Positions 1 to 8,200 of a stretch of DNA of 21,494 bases are shown one piece after another. Every line of letters starts with the position of its first letter. Position 1 is the first letter of the stretch. The translations under genes were made by a program, and so were the position numbers. Source of the DNA: Thermodesulfobacteriales bacterium (lineage in GTDB: Bacteria; Desulfobacterota_D; UBA1144; Nemesobacterales; UBA2774); NCBI GenBank assembly GCA_004525335.1, contig SPCL01000012.1:1-21494 (forward strand), in the 5' to 3' direction. Below the pieces are notes generated by a model. The model worked only from the letters and a program-made list of their open reading frames with translations. It was not told the origin of the DNA and made no database searches.

Positions 1-395
1 ATTCAGAATATTCAGTAGTGCCATCTGCTGGTTCAACTGCGTGGGTTATCAATCCGGGGTATCTCATTCCTCTAACATCCAATCCCCATCTGTTGTGGTA
101 ATAATTAGCTAATAATTCCCCAGTAACCTTACCAACTCCGTAAATCGTGGTTGGTTCCAGTGAGGTTCTTTGAGGAGTATTATCTTGGGGAGTGGTTGGA
201 CCAAATGCTCCAATAGAACTTGGCCAAAATATTCTATTTATATTTAAATCACGTCCAAGGTCTAAAATATTCTTGAAACTCAATATATTAACTTTCCAAG
301 ATAGCTCGGGGTCCTTTTCGCTACCTGCTGATAATAAACCAACCAAATGGTAAATGGTGTCAATATTATGTATAGATTCACTAGATATGAGACAA
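1..395 (-). pseudogene. NAD-dependent epimerase / L-threonine 3-dehydrogenase-like SDR, N-terminally truncated, runs off left edge
   Basis: Reading the minus strand from about 395 down to 1 gives a continuous extended-SDR fragment. It contains IDTIYHLVGLLSAG, then FWPSSIGAFGPTTP (catalytic Ser region), then TIYGVGK (the YxxxK catalytic pair), then RGMRYPGLI and EPADGTT. The PSS..FGPTTP, YGxxK and RYPGLI series is typical of the SDR-type L-threonine 3-dehydrogenase family, which oxidises threonine to 2-amino-3-ketobutyrate; a general nucleotide-sugar epimerase is the alternative. The N-terminal Rossmann segment with its GxxGxxG NAD-binding loop, about 60 residues, is absent. The frame instead opens inside a short inserted element at 401-470 with no start codon. 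The 3' end lies outside the window. I infer a decayed gene. Family assignment is fairly secure; substrate is not. Confidence 0.7.
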
Positions 396-400
396 ATAGG

Positions 401-470
401 TGTACCGCACCCACATAGTCAAGCGTTTTACTAGCTTAATTCTACTAGATCCTTAATGGGGAGCAGTATA
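401..470. mobile_element. 70-bp MITE-like / IS3-type solo relic with terminal inverted repeats and a 5-bp target duplication
   Basis: The left end reads TGTACCGCACCC (401-412). The right end reads GGGAGCAGTATA (459-470), whose complement TATACTGCTCCC matches the left end at 9 of 12 positions. Flanking the element are identical 5-bp direct repeats ATAGG (396-400 and 471-475). The left terminus resembles the TGTACTGCACCC-type ends I associate with the IS150/IS3 group. The interior is too short for a transposase, so this would be a non-autonomous or internally deleted copy. IS3 elements usually duplicate 3-4 bp, so the family link is tentative. Confidence 0.45.
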
Positions 471-530
471 ATAGGTATATGAAGCAGACGCAATTATTAC
501 TGTCATGGTTAATATTGTAAACCTTCTCAT
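453..530 (-). pseudogene. Orphan gene start: ribosome binding site plus signal-peptide-like leader, cut short
   Basis: On the minus strand an ATG at 528-530 follows GAGGTG at 8-nt spacing. It encodes MRRFTILTMTVIIASAS, a basic start followed by a hydrophobic stretch ending in small residues, as in a Sec signal peptide. The frame stops after 25 codons inside the 70-bp element (TAA at 453-455). Removing the element would still give a stop five codons later. It looks like the 5' end of a secreted-protein gene joined out of frame to the epimerase remnant downstream. It could also be a chance short ORF. Confidence 0.3.
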
Positions 531-710
531 TGTTCTTCACCTCTAATGAACTATGTATGCCTATTAGTAATTTATCAAGGACATTTACGTATTCTTTTGC
601 CAACTATTGGTGTAGTATATCAAAAGCCAAGATTGATCGGATTTAAAATTGTATTGCAGGTTAATTTGTGATTGATGTTCTCATTTTGTTCATCAAGGCC
701 CTAAGTATTT

Positions 711-1931
711 ATGAATAATTCCAAAACTGAATTAAAAAGTTCACCGCTTACGTGGGTAATCGTCATAGGGCTAGTCTATCTGCTAATGGTAGGCGTGGGA
801 GTTATTGGAGCCGGGTTCAAGTGGTTCTCCGGCGGCACAGAAGGGGCGGAGATGATTTTCAGCTTTGCCACCAATCCTCTTGTTGGAGTTGTTCTGGGCA
901 CGCTTGCAACCGCTCTAGTGCAGTCCTCAAGCACGGTTACTTCTGTAATTGTTGCGCTTGTGGCCGGCGGTATGCCGGTTGAGATTGCAATCCCTATGGT
1001 AATGGGCGCCAATATGGGCACGACTATTACCAATACGATTGTGAGCCTCGGAAATATTGGGGAAACAAAGGCTTTTCACCGTTCATTCAGCGCGGCAACT
1101 GTGCATGATTTCTTTAACCTCTATGCTATTTTCATAGTTCTGCCTCTCGAGATCTTTTTTCATCCGTTACAGAAAATTGCAGGTGTGATGGCTCACTGGT
1201 TTTTAGACGGCCGCTCTGTTTCTATTAGTGATATAAACGTGCTCTCTGTGATTATTAAACCCGTAGTTGTCTTTTTGCAGGGCTTGTTTCAATCCATGCC
1301 CGGTATGATGGACGCTATAGTTTTTACTGTGTTTGGCGTAGCTCTAGTATTCTTTTCAGTAATTTATATGAGTAAGGTTTTAAGATCTATAATGACGACC
1401 AGCACCAAAGCGCTTTTGGATAAATCGCTCGGCAAGGGTGTGTTCATAGGAATCCTAGCGGGCACCGTCATAACGATGATTGTGCAGTCCTCATCAACTA
1501 CAACTAGTCTGTTAATTCCTCTTGCAGGGGCGGGTGTGCTTAGCCTCAGACAGATCTTCCCCTTTACTCTCGGCGCTAATATCGGAACCACGATAACAGC
1601 GCTTCTTGCAGCAACAGCGATAATAAGCGGCAATAAAGTATTTGCACTACAGATAGCGTTTGTACATTTTCTTTTTAATTTCCTGGGAGTACTGTTTTTC
1701 GTCTCCGTGCCGTGGCTTTATCAGCTTCCCATTCGCTCAGCTGAGTGGCTAGGAGAGCTTACCGAAAGAAACAGGGGTTATGCATTTGGCTACATATTCG
1801 GCGTGTTCTTTCTGATCCCGGGCTCGATATTCGGAGGGCAGTCAATACTGAATGATCATAATTCCAAAGTAGTGAAAGCAGAGCAAAATACGAAGCAAAT
1901 ACATACTGTTGAAAAAGAGCTTGATGAATAG
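711..1931 (+). CDS. Na+/phosphate cotransporter family membrane protein (NptA/SLC34-like, Na/Pi_cotrans)
   Basis: This 406-residue inner-membrane protein carries the duplicated Na/Pi cotransport domain. The first repeat has QSSSTVTS at residues 71-78 and GANMGTTIT at 99-107. The second has QSSSTTTS at 259-266 and GANIGTTIT at 288-296. The QSSS pair and GAN(M/I)GTT loops are the family's hallmark, forming the sodium and phosphate sites between two inverted halves. Hydrophobic segments fill the rest, ending in a short charged tail. It should import or export inorganic phosphate with Na+. It lacks the PhoU-like C-terminal domain found in longer members. AAGG about 12 nt before the ATG is a weak ribosome binding site. 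It ends in TAG and converges on the NmrA-like gene 40 bp away, so it is probably monocistronic. Confidence 0.9.
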   Translation: MNNSKTELKSSPLTWVIVIGLVYLLMVGVGVIGAGFKWFSGGTEGAEMIFSFATNPLVGVVLGTLATALVQSSSTVTSVIVALVAGGMPVEIAIPMVMGANMGTTITNTIVSLGNIGETKAFHRSFSAATVHDFFNLYAIFIVLPLEIFFHPLQKIAGVMAHWFLDGRSVSISDINVLSVIIKPVVVFLQGLFQSMPGMMDAIVFTVFGVALVFFSVIYMSKVLRSIMTTSTKALLDKSLGKGVFIGILAGTVITMIVQSSSTTTSLLIPLAGAGVLSLRQIFPFTLGANIGTTITALLAATAIISGNKVFALQIAFVHFLFNFLGVLFFVSVPWLYQLPIRSAEWLGELTERNRGYAFGYIFGVFFLIPGSIFGGQSILNDHNSKVVKAEQNTKQIHTVEKELDE

Positions 1932-1970
1932 TTGAAATTGTCCGGGTTGCTCAGAGCTTGCGGATTGCAA

Positions 1971-2834
1971 TTATTTTCCTAAAAAGAATTTCACGTTGTC
2001 GTCTAAGAACTCTTCAAAAGTGTGCGGCTGTCTTTCGGTGAGTTTGTAAATATCATCGGTTATCTGATTACATATCCCATCTCTTACATATTTATACAAA
2101 TCAGAATACGCCTCGGCAACGGGTTCCTTAAAACCCGCGTTCATCAAATCTTTCTTGAACTCTTTAGGTTTAATATCCACATAGCTGATTTTCTTGCCCA
2201 TGGTGTCTGAAATCAACTCTGCGATTTCCTTACAGCTTAGGGATTCGGGCCCTGTGAGTGTATATGTTTTGTTCTTGACAGTGTTTGAAGTTAGTACTTT
2301 CTTTATAAACCGGGCGGCATCTCTTTCGTCTATGTATCCGCATTTGGCGTTTCTTAGAGGGAGCTTGAGCTGTTTTTTCTTTCTTATATCCTGGCCGTAA
2401 AACTCAACAAAATCTTGCATAAAAATATTAGGCCTGATTATTGTATATCTGAGGCCCGATTTCTTGAGGTAGTTCTCACTTTCCCCGTGGGTTCTCAGGA
2501 TTGCACAGGGGGAATCAGAGTCAGCCCCGATTGCAGAATATTTCACCACGTGTTTAACCCCTGCTTTTTTAGCGGCGTCAATGAAGTTCTTCTCTAATTT
2601 GAATTGGCCCTCTGTAATGGGGGAGATTAAAAGCGCGCTCTCAATCCCTTCCATAGCTTTTTTGATAGCATCGGGCTTGCTCAGATTACCTTTTACAAGA
2701 GTAACTTTCTTGGATTTTAGATCTATATCTTTCTGTTCATCATTTACTAAAGCTGTAAAGTCATTCCCCGACTTAAGGAGCCTTCTGGCCACTCTAAGGC
2801 CGGTATTGCTGCCTAACCCCGTCAACAATATCAT
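1971..2834 (-). CDS. NmrA-like NAD(P)-binding Rossmann-fold protein (atypical SDR)
   Basis: From the ATG at 2832-2834 the protein has 287 residues beginning MILLTGLGSNTGLRVARRLL, a beta-strand plus glycine-rich dinucleotide loop. Further on are LVKGNLSKPDAIKKAMEGIESALLISP, HVVKYSAIGADSDS and YTIIRPNIFMQDF, the pattern of NmrA/TMR-type atypical SDRs (quinone reductase-like or redox-sensing proteins). The classic YxxxK pair is not evident, as usual for this group. An upstream in-frame ATG exists, but AGGAG sits 6 nt before the chosen start and decides it. Function is likely NAD(P)H-dependent reduction or NAD(P)(H) sensing; the substrate cannot be told. The gene ends in TAA and converges with the phosphate symporter gene. 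Confidence 0.85.
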   Translation of the reverse strand: MILLTGLGSNTGLRVARRLLKSGNDFTALVNDEQKDIDLKSKKVTLVKGNLSKPDAIKKAMEGIESALLISPITEGQFKLEKNFIDAAKKAGVKHVVKYSAIGADSDSPCAILRTHGESENYLKKSGLRYTIIRPNIFMQDFVEFYGQDIRKKKQLKLPLRNAKCGYIDERDAARFIKKVLTSNTVKNKTYTLTGPESLSCKEIAELISDTMGKKISYVDIKPKEFKKDLMNAGFKEPVAEAYSDLYKYVRDGICNQITDDIYKLTERQPHTFEEFLDDNVKFFLGK

Positions 2835-2973
2835 CTCTATCTCCTCTTGGCTTGGAGGGTAAAACTTATACAAGTCTATCTGATTATAACTTTTTGGGAA
2901 GCTCTCCTGGTAACGGCTTACGGTCTTTTAAATATCTCCCTTAATATCAAAATATGTCTAATCTTTTGATGAA

Positions 2974-3002
2974 TATTTAAAGATTATGTGCTAACTTATA
3001 AT
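2974..3002 (+). promoter_or_regulatory. Possible promoter of the truncated secreted-protein gene
   Basis: A perfect -10 hexamer TATAAT lies at 2997-3002, about 29 nt before the ATG at 3031. The region 17 nt upstream (2974-2979, TATTTA) is only a poor -35. The surroundings are AT-rich, so a chance match is possible. Confidence 0.3.
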
Positions 3003-3030
3003 TAAAATCAAAATCTAGGAGGGCGGTAAT

Positions 3031-3174
3031 ATGCGGATTTTAATTCTATCGATGGTTTTAGTTTTATCGGCAGTCTTTGTAGACAGTTCTTTTGCGGAAG
3101 TTGATAAGGATGCTGTGAGTTTTCTGTTTGTTCAGAGCGCTGCTCTTTCAATTGAACAGCACTTGATAGCGTGA
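3031..3174 (+). pseudogene. 5' fragment of a secreted-protein gene (signal peptide plus about 25 residues)
   Basis: A strong ribosome binding site, AGGAGG at 3017-3022, precedes ATG at 3031. The product starts MRILILSMVLVLSAVFVDSS followed by FA|EV, a clear Sec signal peptide with a likely cleavage after SSFA at residue 22. The mature part DKDAVSFLFVQSAALSIE resembles, from memory, the start of a family of secreted proteins with an LFVQTA-type motif. The frame then ends in TGA at 3172-3174 after 47 codons, 8 bp from the 3' end of the opposite-strand FG-GAP/TSP3 gene. A complete family member would be several times longer, so I read this as a gene cut at a recombination junction near 3165-3180. 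Signals for initiation and export remain intact. Confidence 0.5.
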
Positions 3175-3181
3175 TTTCTTT

Positions 3182-4400
3182 CTATTTACCACATGCCGAC
3201 TGCGCTGCGTCGGAGACGATATCGCCCTTTTCTTGCCCAGTAATAAGACCTTCCGACACGAAGTCATTGGAAGTTTGAGTAACACACTTGACGTATGCCC
3301 CGTGGTTCTTCCAGGCACTATTGCAAGGACAGAGCTGTGATATGGCGCAACCCTCCAAGTTGGTAATCTCACCGCTTGGTGTTAAGAGACACGCATCTCC
3401 GCCGTCCAATACGCCGTCGTCATCAGAATCAGTGTCACATACATCTCCAGTCCCATCGCCGTCTGAGTCCTCTTGTCCGGGGTTAGACTCCAACGGACAA
3501 TTGTCATCGTTATCATCAACACCGTCGTTGTCGGTGTCTAAGTCACAAACGTTACCCACACCATCCATGTCTTCGTCAGACTGGTCGGAGTTTGTTATAG
3601 TCGGGCAGTTGTCATCCATTTCACAAACGCCGTCTTGATCTGCGTCGTTCTCGACGTCCAGAGGACAGGAATCACAGAGATCGCCGATCTCATCCCCGTC
3701 TGTGTCATTCTGATCCGGGTTTGCGATATCCCGGCAGTTGTCAGCACCGTCAGAGATCCCGTCGCCGTCAGTATCGGGCAACGCGAATATATCCGCCGAT
3801 CCAGCTATTGTCTCCGCTGGTTCTCCGACAACTGTAAAGTTCTCGGCAAGCGCTACGGAGGCGCCAAATTCTCCATAAGTAGGATTGCCTGCGGGAAGAA
3901 TTAGGCTTTGCTGCGCCCACGGGCTGTTCCTGTTCCTGACGAACAAGACCGCTTCCTGTGCTCCTGGAGCGCCTACGAGTACCTGTCGGTCAATCATTGA
4001 AACAGAAGTACCGAACTGGGCGTCTTCCTTTGGTACACTCGCTTTGATTTTCGCCTCGAGCACTGGAAATTCTTCCCTTTTGTATACAAATGCCGAGCCC
4101 TAACCTTCTACGAGCGGATCCCCGGAAATGACAGGAGTATTGTCATTGGAAGCGCCAATAACAAAACGACCGTCTGAGATGGCTACAGACGATCCAAACC
4201 CGTCATCTGTGTTTCCATTTGGAGAAACAATGGTTGAATTGTAAGCCCAAGGGCTATTGAGTAGGAAAAGAGCAGCTTGGGGCAGATTATTTGCCTGGGA
4301 AAGCAAGGTTGTACCTACGACCACGACGATTTGTGCTTTAGAAAATTCCAACGACTCTTCCGCAAAATCGACATCTCTTATTGTACAAATTGCAGGATCA
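3182..4400 (-). pseudogene. FG-GAP / thrombospondin type-3 repeat secreted protein, N-terminally truncated and split by in-frame TAG
   Basis: In one minus-strand frame, FG-GAP-type beta-propeller sequence runs from about 4400 (DVDFAEESLEF, GFGSSVAISDGRFVIGAS) through an amber codon at 4100-4102 and on, still in frame, into GSAFVYKREEFPV, FGTSVSMIDRQVLVGAPG and FGASVALAENFTVVGEP. Then follow about five calcium-binding TSP3 repeats (DTDGDGISDGADNC, DQDGVCEMDDNC, DTDNDGVDDNDDNC). A Cys-containing tail, CPCNSAWKNHGAYVKCV to QSACGK, ends in TAG. The interruption reads GVEG-stop-GSAFVY where related repeats have QGSAYVF, so CAG to TAG is likely. No signal peptide or start remains: at about 4400 the sequence switches to AraC-family coding on the other strand. 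An intact protein would be an extracellular or cell-surface Ca2+-binding protein. Confidence 0.75.
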
Positions 4401-4927
4401 CTACAATTCCTAATTATATTCTCGTATCCGACACTGAGCAGCGGCAGTTTAGCTGGCTTGAGAACGCGACCAAAATTATTTTGCAAGAAACAGACTCCGG
4501 CAACCCTGGGGCAGAAGTAGTGGCAGAAAGATTGGCAGAGGTGCTTTTTATACAGCTTATTCGCTCTTATATAATAAGCCGGGGGGATCAAGAAGGTTTC
4601 CTTGCTGCGCTTAATGACCGGGATATCAGTAAGGCTTTGAAGCTTATACACTCTATGCCGCAGGAGCCCTGGACGCTTGTGAATATCTCCAAAAAAATAG
4701 GGATGTCGCGCTCATCATTTGCAGAGCGGTTTAAGAAATTTGTTGGCACAACGCCGATGGATTATCTTACTAAATGGCGCATGCAAAGGGCTAGAGATCT
4801 TCTCACTAACTCCGATATGTCACTTGGGTCTATATCAAGAAAAATAGGTTACACATCAGAGCCTGCCTTTAACCGTGCGTTTAAAAAGCAGTTTAATAAA
4901 ACCCCTGGTGCGCTGAGGCGGTCTTAG
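4400..4927 (+). pseudogene. AraC-family transcriptional regulator, C-terminal part only
   Basis: Recognisable AraC sequence starts near 4406 (IPNYILVSDTEQ). WLENATKIILQE and GAEVVAERLAEVLFIQLIR follow, the linker seen in cupin-6-type AraC regulators. Then comes the double helix-turn-helix: WTLVNISKKIGMSRSSFAERFKKFVG and MSLGSISRKIGYTSEPAFNRAFKKQF, ending NKTPGALRRS and TAG. The open frame extends upstream to an ATG at 4277, but that stretch is simply antisense to the FG-GAP gene and has no AraC character. The N-terminal cupin effector domain, about 100 or more residues, is therefore missing. It is probably inactive, although an unregulated DNA-binding stub could be made if transcribed. The junction coincides with the 5' truncation of the opposite-strand gene. 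Confidence 0.75.
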
Positions 4928-5003
4928 GATTTTTGCTGGAATGTCTTTTTAGAACGGATTGTAGCCGTCATTCCTAAAGTGGAATCTTGGATCAGATATA
5001 GCG

Positions 5004-5044
5004 CTTAAAGGTTGCTTGTCAGTGGGTAGAGTACTACCTTTAAG
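5004..5044. terminator. Inverted repeat downstream of the GH15 gene, possible terminator
   Basis: CTTAAAGGT (5004-5012) and ACCTTTAAG (5036-5044) form a perfect 9-bp stem around a 23-nt loop. It lies 5 nt beyond the GH15 stop codon and downstream of the AraC remnant on the other strand. The stem is AT-rich, the loop long and no U-tract follows on the minus strand, so intrinsic termination is uncertain. Confidence 0.3.
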
Positions 5045-5048
5045 ATAA

Positions 5049-7013
5049 CTACTGTTTTTTGAGCGCCTTGTCCTTTTCTGAGTACCGTAGAACAGTCCAA
5101 ATAAAAGCGGAATGACTCCAGGTGAGAGGAGAAACGCAAAGAGGTGAGCCGCTTATAGGATGTACTTGCTCGGCCAGCACCCCTGAAGGAAGCGAATTTT
5201 TTACACACCACTTAAGGTAGGGAAGGGCCACTTGAAGCTCCTCTTTGTTCTCCGCGAGATCGATATAGTATTCTGCGAGCCAAAGGGTTGAAATAAACCA
5301 TGGGTTTCCGGGTCTGTCTTTTGGGCTATCTTCCGCACGCTGATAGAAATCATCCTGGTATCTAGCGCAACCTTCAATAGGAGTTTTAAGCCAAAGCTGC
5401 TCGCGTACAGCTTGGGCTGTTTCAATCATTCGCGGATGCTTGGGATCTAAAACTCCAAGGGTCGCTAGGCTTAACAAACTAATATCAATTACTTCATCAA
5501 GTTTGTAGCCTCCCTCTATTCTGGAGCCCGAACGTGCAAATCGCTTAAGGCCTTTATGGTACAGGTGCTTGCCAATTCCCACCGTTATTTCATCGGCCAC
5601 GGAGCCATACTTCTCAGCCAGGGAGGTGTCCTGAAAGAGTTTCGCAAAATTCGCAGCAGCTCTAAGACCGGCGATCACAGATGCAACCGTATAGGTGTGC
5701 AGTGCGTAACGCTCTTCCCAAAGATCATAGGAAGGTAAAGGCAAATGAGTTTGAGGGTCACGGTAACTGACTAAAAAGTCAGCAGCTTTTTTTATCAGCT
5801 TGCTGTATAGAGGTCTTATAAATTCCACGTCCTTCATGCTTTGGTAATAAATCCATAGTGCCCAAAGTGTTAAAGCGGTTGAATCTTCCTGGATGGGGAG
5901 GACTTCTTTACCTTCGACTAACCAAGAATGCCAATTGCTCGCAAGGGACCCATCAGGATTATAATGTTGAAATAAATACCCTTCGTCAGATAAAATACGG
6001 GCGCAAAAATCAAAATATTTCATACACGGATGCGAGTAACCAGCCTTTGATAAAGCGGCTGCGACAAAAGCGCCATCCCGCCCCCACATATAGGAATAAG
6101 TATCTTTTCCAAAACGAATAATATCGGAATCAGTGGCGGCAATAATGGCTCCGTGGTTGTCAATTTGTGTTCTTAGTATAAGCAGGCTTCGGTTATAAAT
6201 GTCGGTGACGGACTTAGGCAAGCCTTGGAGCTGCAACGAATCTTTATGTATCCATGTTTGCCAGTATTTCGACGAGCGCTTAAGGAGTTTCTCCGGCATT
6301 ATGTTGTGGACTTCTAAATTGAGCTTTGCGACTTCAGGATAGTTCATGCCCGCCGCCATCCAATAATAAGCATTTGTTGTACCCTTGGGCGGTAATTCCA
6401 ACCAAATGCCAATTGTGGAATGAGGCGAGCCCCATGCGGAGGCCACCCCGCTAAGCTCACCGTTCTCTGTATCTTTAAAGGTCTCCAAGTTTTTCGAAAT
6501 CCCTCTTTTTCCGCAGGCAAAATGTTTCACGCCCCATTCGTCATGCGCCCAGCAGCTGATCAGAAAATACCGGTTGAATTTGTAATGGATGATCGAACAA
6601 GTCCGGGGATCAAAATAAGCCGTGCCCCCGATGTCATTTCCATAAAGACAAAAATCATGACTGAAAAAGAGCCGGACTGGACGAGCTGCGTTTTTAAGGT
6701 TGGTCACCTCGATTTTTTTGATGTAGATGTTCAAATCCAAATCCACCACATCCGAGCATCGTAGCTCCAAGCCTAAGGCCTCATTTTTTAGAAAGACATC
6801 AGTCACAAGACTATTGTCTTGATATCTTAATGTTTTTTCCCATTCCGATCCCATCCACGAATACCGCCCATCCGCCCATACCCCGAATTGGAAGGGATGT
6901 CCGCTTGAATGGTTTTCCTGTCCGATGAAAGGGAAATAAATATCTCGTATCTGATAATCCGAATCGAAGTTCAAGAGAAACGATCCATTGCTTACTGGGA
7001 TGTCTTTAGGCAT
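5049..7013 (-). CDS. Glycoside hydrolase family 15 protein (glucoamylase / glucodextranase / trehalase-like)
   Basis: The 654-residue protein has the two-part GH15 layout. Residues about 1-240 are an all-beta N-terminal domain (DIYFPFIGQENH, FGVWADGRYSW). Residues about 265-645 are the (alpha/alpha)6 barrel. Barrel motifs include SYMWGRDGAFVAAAL at 308-320, DLWEERYALHTYTVAS at 430-445 with the expected general acid (E433/E434), and LAEQVHPISGSPLCVSPLTWSHSAFI with the expected general base E615. No signal peptide is visible, so it likely acts in the cytoplasm on alpha-glucans, maltodextrins or a trehalose-type sugar. Its ATG overlaps the upstream glycosyltransferase stop by one base (TAATG), with GGAGG about 10 nt before, indicating translational coupling. 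Specificity within GH15 cannot be fixed by eye. Confidence 0.92.
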   Translation of the reverse strand: MPKDIPVSNGSFLLNFDSDYQIRDIYFPFIGQENHSSGHPFQFGVWADGRYSWMGSEWEKTLRYQDNSLVTDVFLKNEALGLELRCSDVVDLDLNIYIKKIEVTNLKNAARPVRLFFSHDFCLYGNDIGGTAYFDPRTCSIIHYKFNRYFLISCWAHDEWGVKHFACGKRGISKNLETFKDTENGELSGVASAWGSPHSTIGIWLELPPKGTTNAYYWMAAGMNYPEVAKLNLEVHNIMPEKLLKRSSKYWQTWIHKDSLQLQGLPKSVTDIYNRSLLILRTQIDNHGAIIAATDSDIIRFGKDTYSYMWGRDGAFVAAALSKAGYSHPCMKYFDFCARILSDEGYLFQHYNPDGSLASNWHSWLVEGKEVLPIQEDSTALTLWALWIYYQSMKDVEFIRPLYSKLIKKAADFLVSYRDPQTHLPLPSYDLWEERYALHTYTVASVIAGLRAAANFAKLFQDTSLAEKYGSVADEITVGIGKHLYHKGLKRFARSGSRIEGGYKLDEVIDISLLSLATLGVLDPKHPRMIETAQAVREQLWLKTPIEGCARYQDDFYQRAEDSPKDRPGNPWFISTLWLAEYYIDLAENKEELQVALPYLKWCVKNSLPSGVLAEQVHPISGSPLCVSPLTWSHSAFIWTVLRYSEKDKALKKQ

Positions 7014-8179
7014 TAAGTATTTTCCTCCAAAATCTGGTGATAGAGCTCGGAATATTTTGTGGCCATACTGGCGATTGAGAAATTATCTTTAATATGAGTA
7101 CGGCAGTCACTGGGATCGATAAGGTTTATTGATTTCACGGCCTCTACCATTTCATCGATTGTGTCTGCGATAAAACCTGTTTTTCCATGAATTACTATTT
7201 CGGGAACCGAGCCTTTATTTAAGGCAAGCACCGGTGTGCCGCAGGCCATAGATTCAATCAGGACAAGTCCGAAGGGCTCTCCCCATTGAATAGGAAAGAG
7301 TGTTGCCTGAGCGTGCCGGTACCACAGTCTTTTCTGGGCGCTATCAACTTCTCCGATATAGATTATCTGTTTGTCTGAATCCAAAATGGGTTTCATGACC
7401 TTTTCATAATACTCGCTATCGGCGAAGGGTTTGCCTGCGTCGGTAATAAGGTCGAATGATTTTTCTAATGTCTTGAAAAATGCTCGGTCTTTTTCCTTGT
7501 TTTGGACATTGCCGGCGAGGATAAGCCGGGAGCCGGTTTTTTTCGCAATCTTGATGGCTTTATCCTGCCCTTTATCCTGCGTGATTCTTCCGATCGTGAA
7601 CAAATAGTCTTGCTCTCCAGGGTTGGTTTTGAACGGATAATCTTCCACGTCAACGCCGTGATGAATGACCTTCTGCATATTGACTAATCCATGATGCTGA
7701 TGTCTCTGGTATTCACTGATAGGGACAAAATATACTTTGGAAGTGGAAATGAACGAGTCCTTCCATCGGTCAAATGCTTCTTTTTCCGCGGCAGGCACAT
7801 GGAGGGTCATCACAATGGGAACAGGACTTTTAAAAACTCCCTTAAAAATATATTCAACCATAATCGCGTCATGCATGTGGATGATGTCGATGTCACCCCT
7901 TTTTGCTCTTTCAAGTGATTGGGAGAGATGTATTCGCATACTTTCACGCTGAACGTTTGTATCACTGCTCCAGTACTCACTGAAACTTTTTCCAATAGTC
8001 GTGTACTGTTCTCCGACAACATCGGAATCCCCTGAACAGGCGACAATGGAACGGTGACCTAATTTATGTAGTCCTTTATCTATATTGTAAATAACCGTTT
8101 CAATAGGTCCGTAACCCAAATCATGTCTGATCGGCCGGTTTAGGGTAGCTACTTGGAGTACACTTATCTTTTTTCTCAT
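7013..8179 (-). CDS. Glycosyltransferase family 4 (GT-B fold)
   Basis: From the ATG at 8177-8179 the product is 388 residues. It has an N-terminal Rossmann half (KISVLQVATLN, a glycine-rich GYGPIETVIYNI segment, DIDIIHMHDAIM) and a C-terminal donor-binding half. The latter has VIHHGVDVEDYPF, FTIGRITQDKGQD and GEPFGLVLIESMACGTPVLA, the E(x7)E motif of GT4 retaining transferases, then GSVPEIVIHGKTGF. It transfers a sugar from a nucleotide-sugar donor; the acceptor is unknown. An in-frame TTG at 8198-8200 preceded by GAGAG is an alternative start adding 7 residues, and the ATG has no good ribosome binding site. Its stop overlaps the GH15 start by 1 nt, so the two form an operon and may act on the same glucan or glucoside. 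Confidence 0.9.
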   Translation of the reverse strand: MRKKISVLQVATLNRPIRHDLGYGPIETVIYNIDKGLHKLGHRSIVACSGDSDVVGEQYTTIGKSFSEYWSSDTNVQRESMRIHLSQSLERAKRGDIDIIHMHDAIMVEYIFKGVFKSPVPIVMTLHVPAAEKEAFDRWKDSFISTSKVYFVPISEYQRHQHHGLVNMQKVIHHGVDVEDYPFKTNPGEQDYLFTIGRITQDKGQDKAIKIAKKTGSRLILAGNVQNKEKDRAFFKTLEKSFDLITDAGKPFADSEYYEKVMKPILDSDKQIIYIGEVDSAQKRLWYRHAQATLFPIQWGEPFGLVLIESMACGTPVLALNKGSVPEIVIHGKTGFIADTIDEMVEAVKSINLIDPSDCRTHIKDNFSIASMATKYSELYHQILEENT

Positions 8180-8200
8180 TGTGATATCTTTTTCAGGCAA

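Noticed and set aside
4277..4400. Full-length AraC ORF starting at 4277
   Set aside because: The first 40 or so residues are only the antisense of the FG-GAP coding frame and lack any cupin-domain character.
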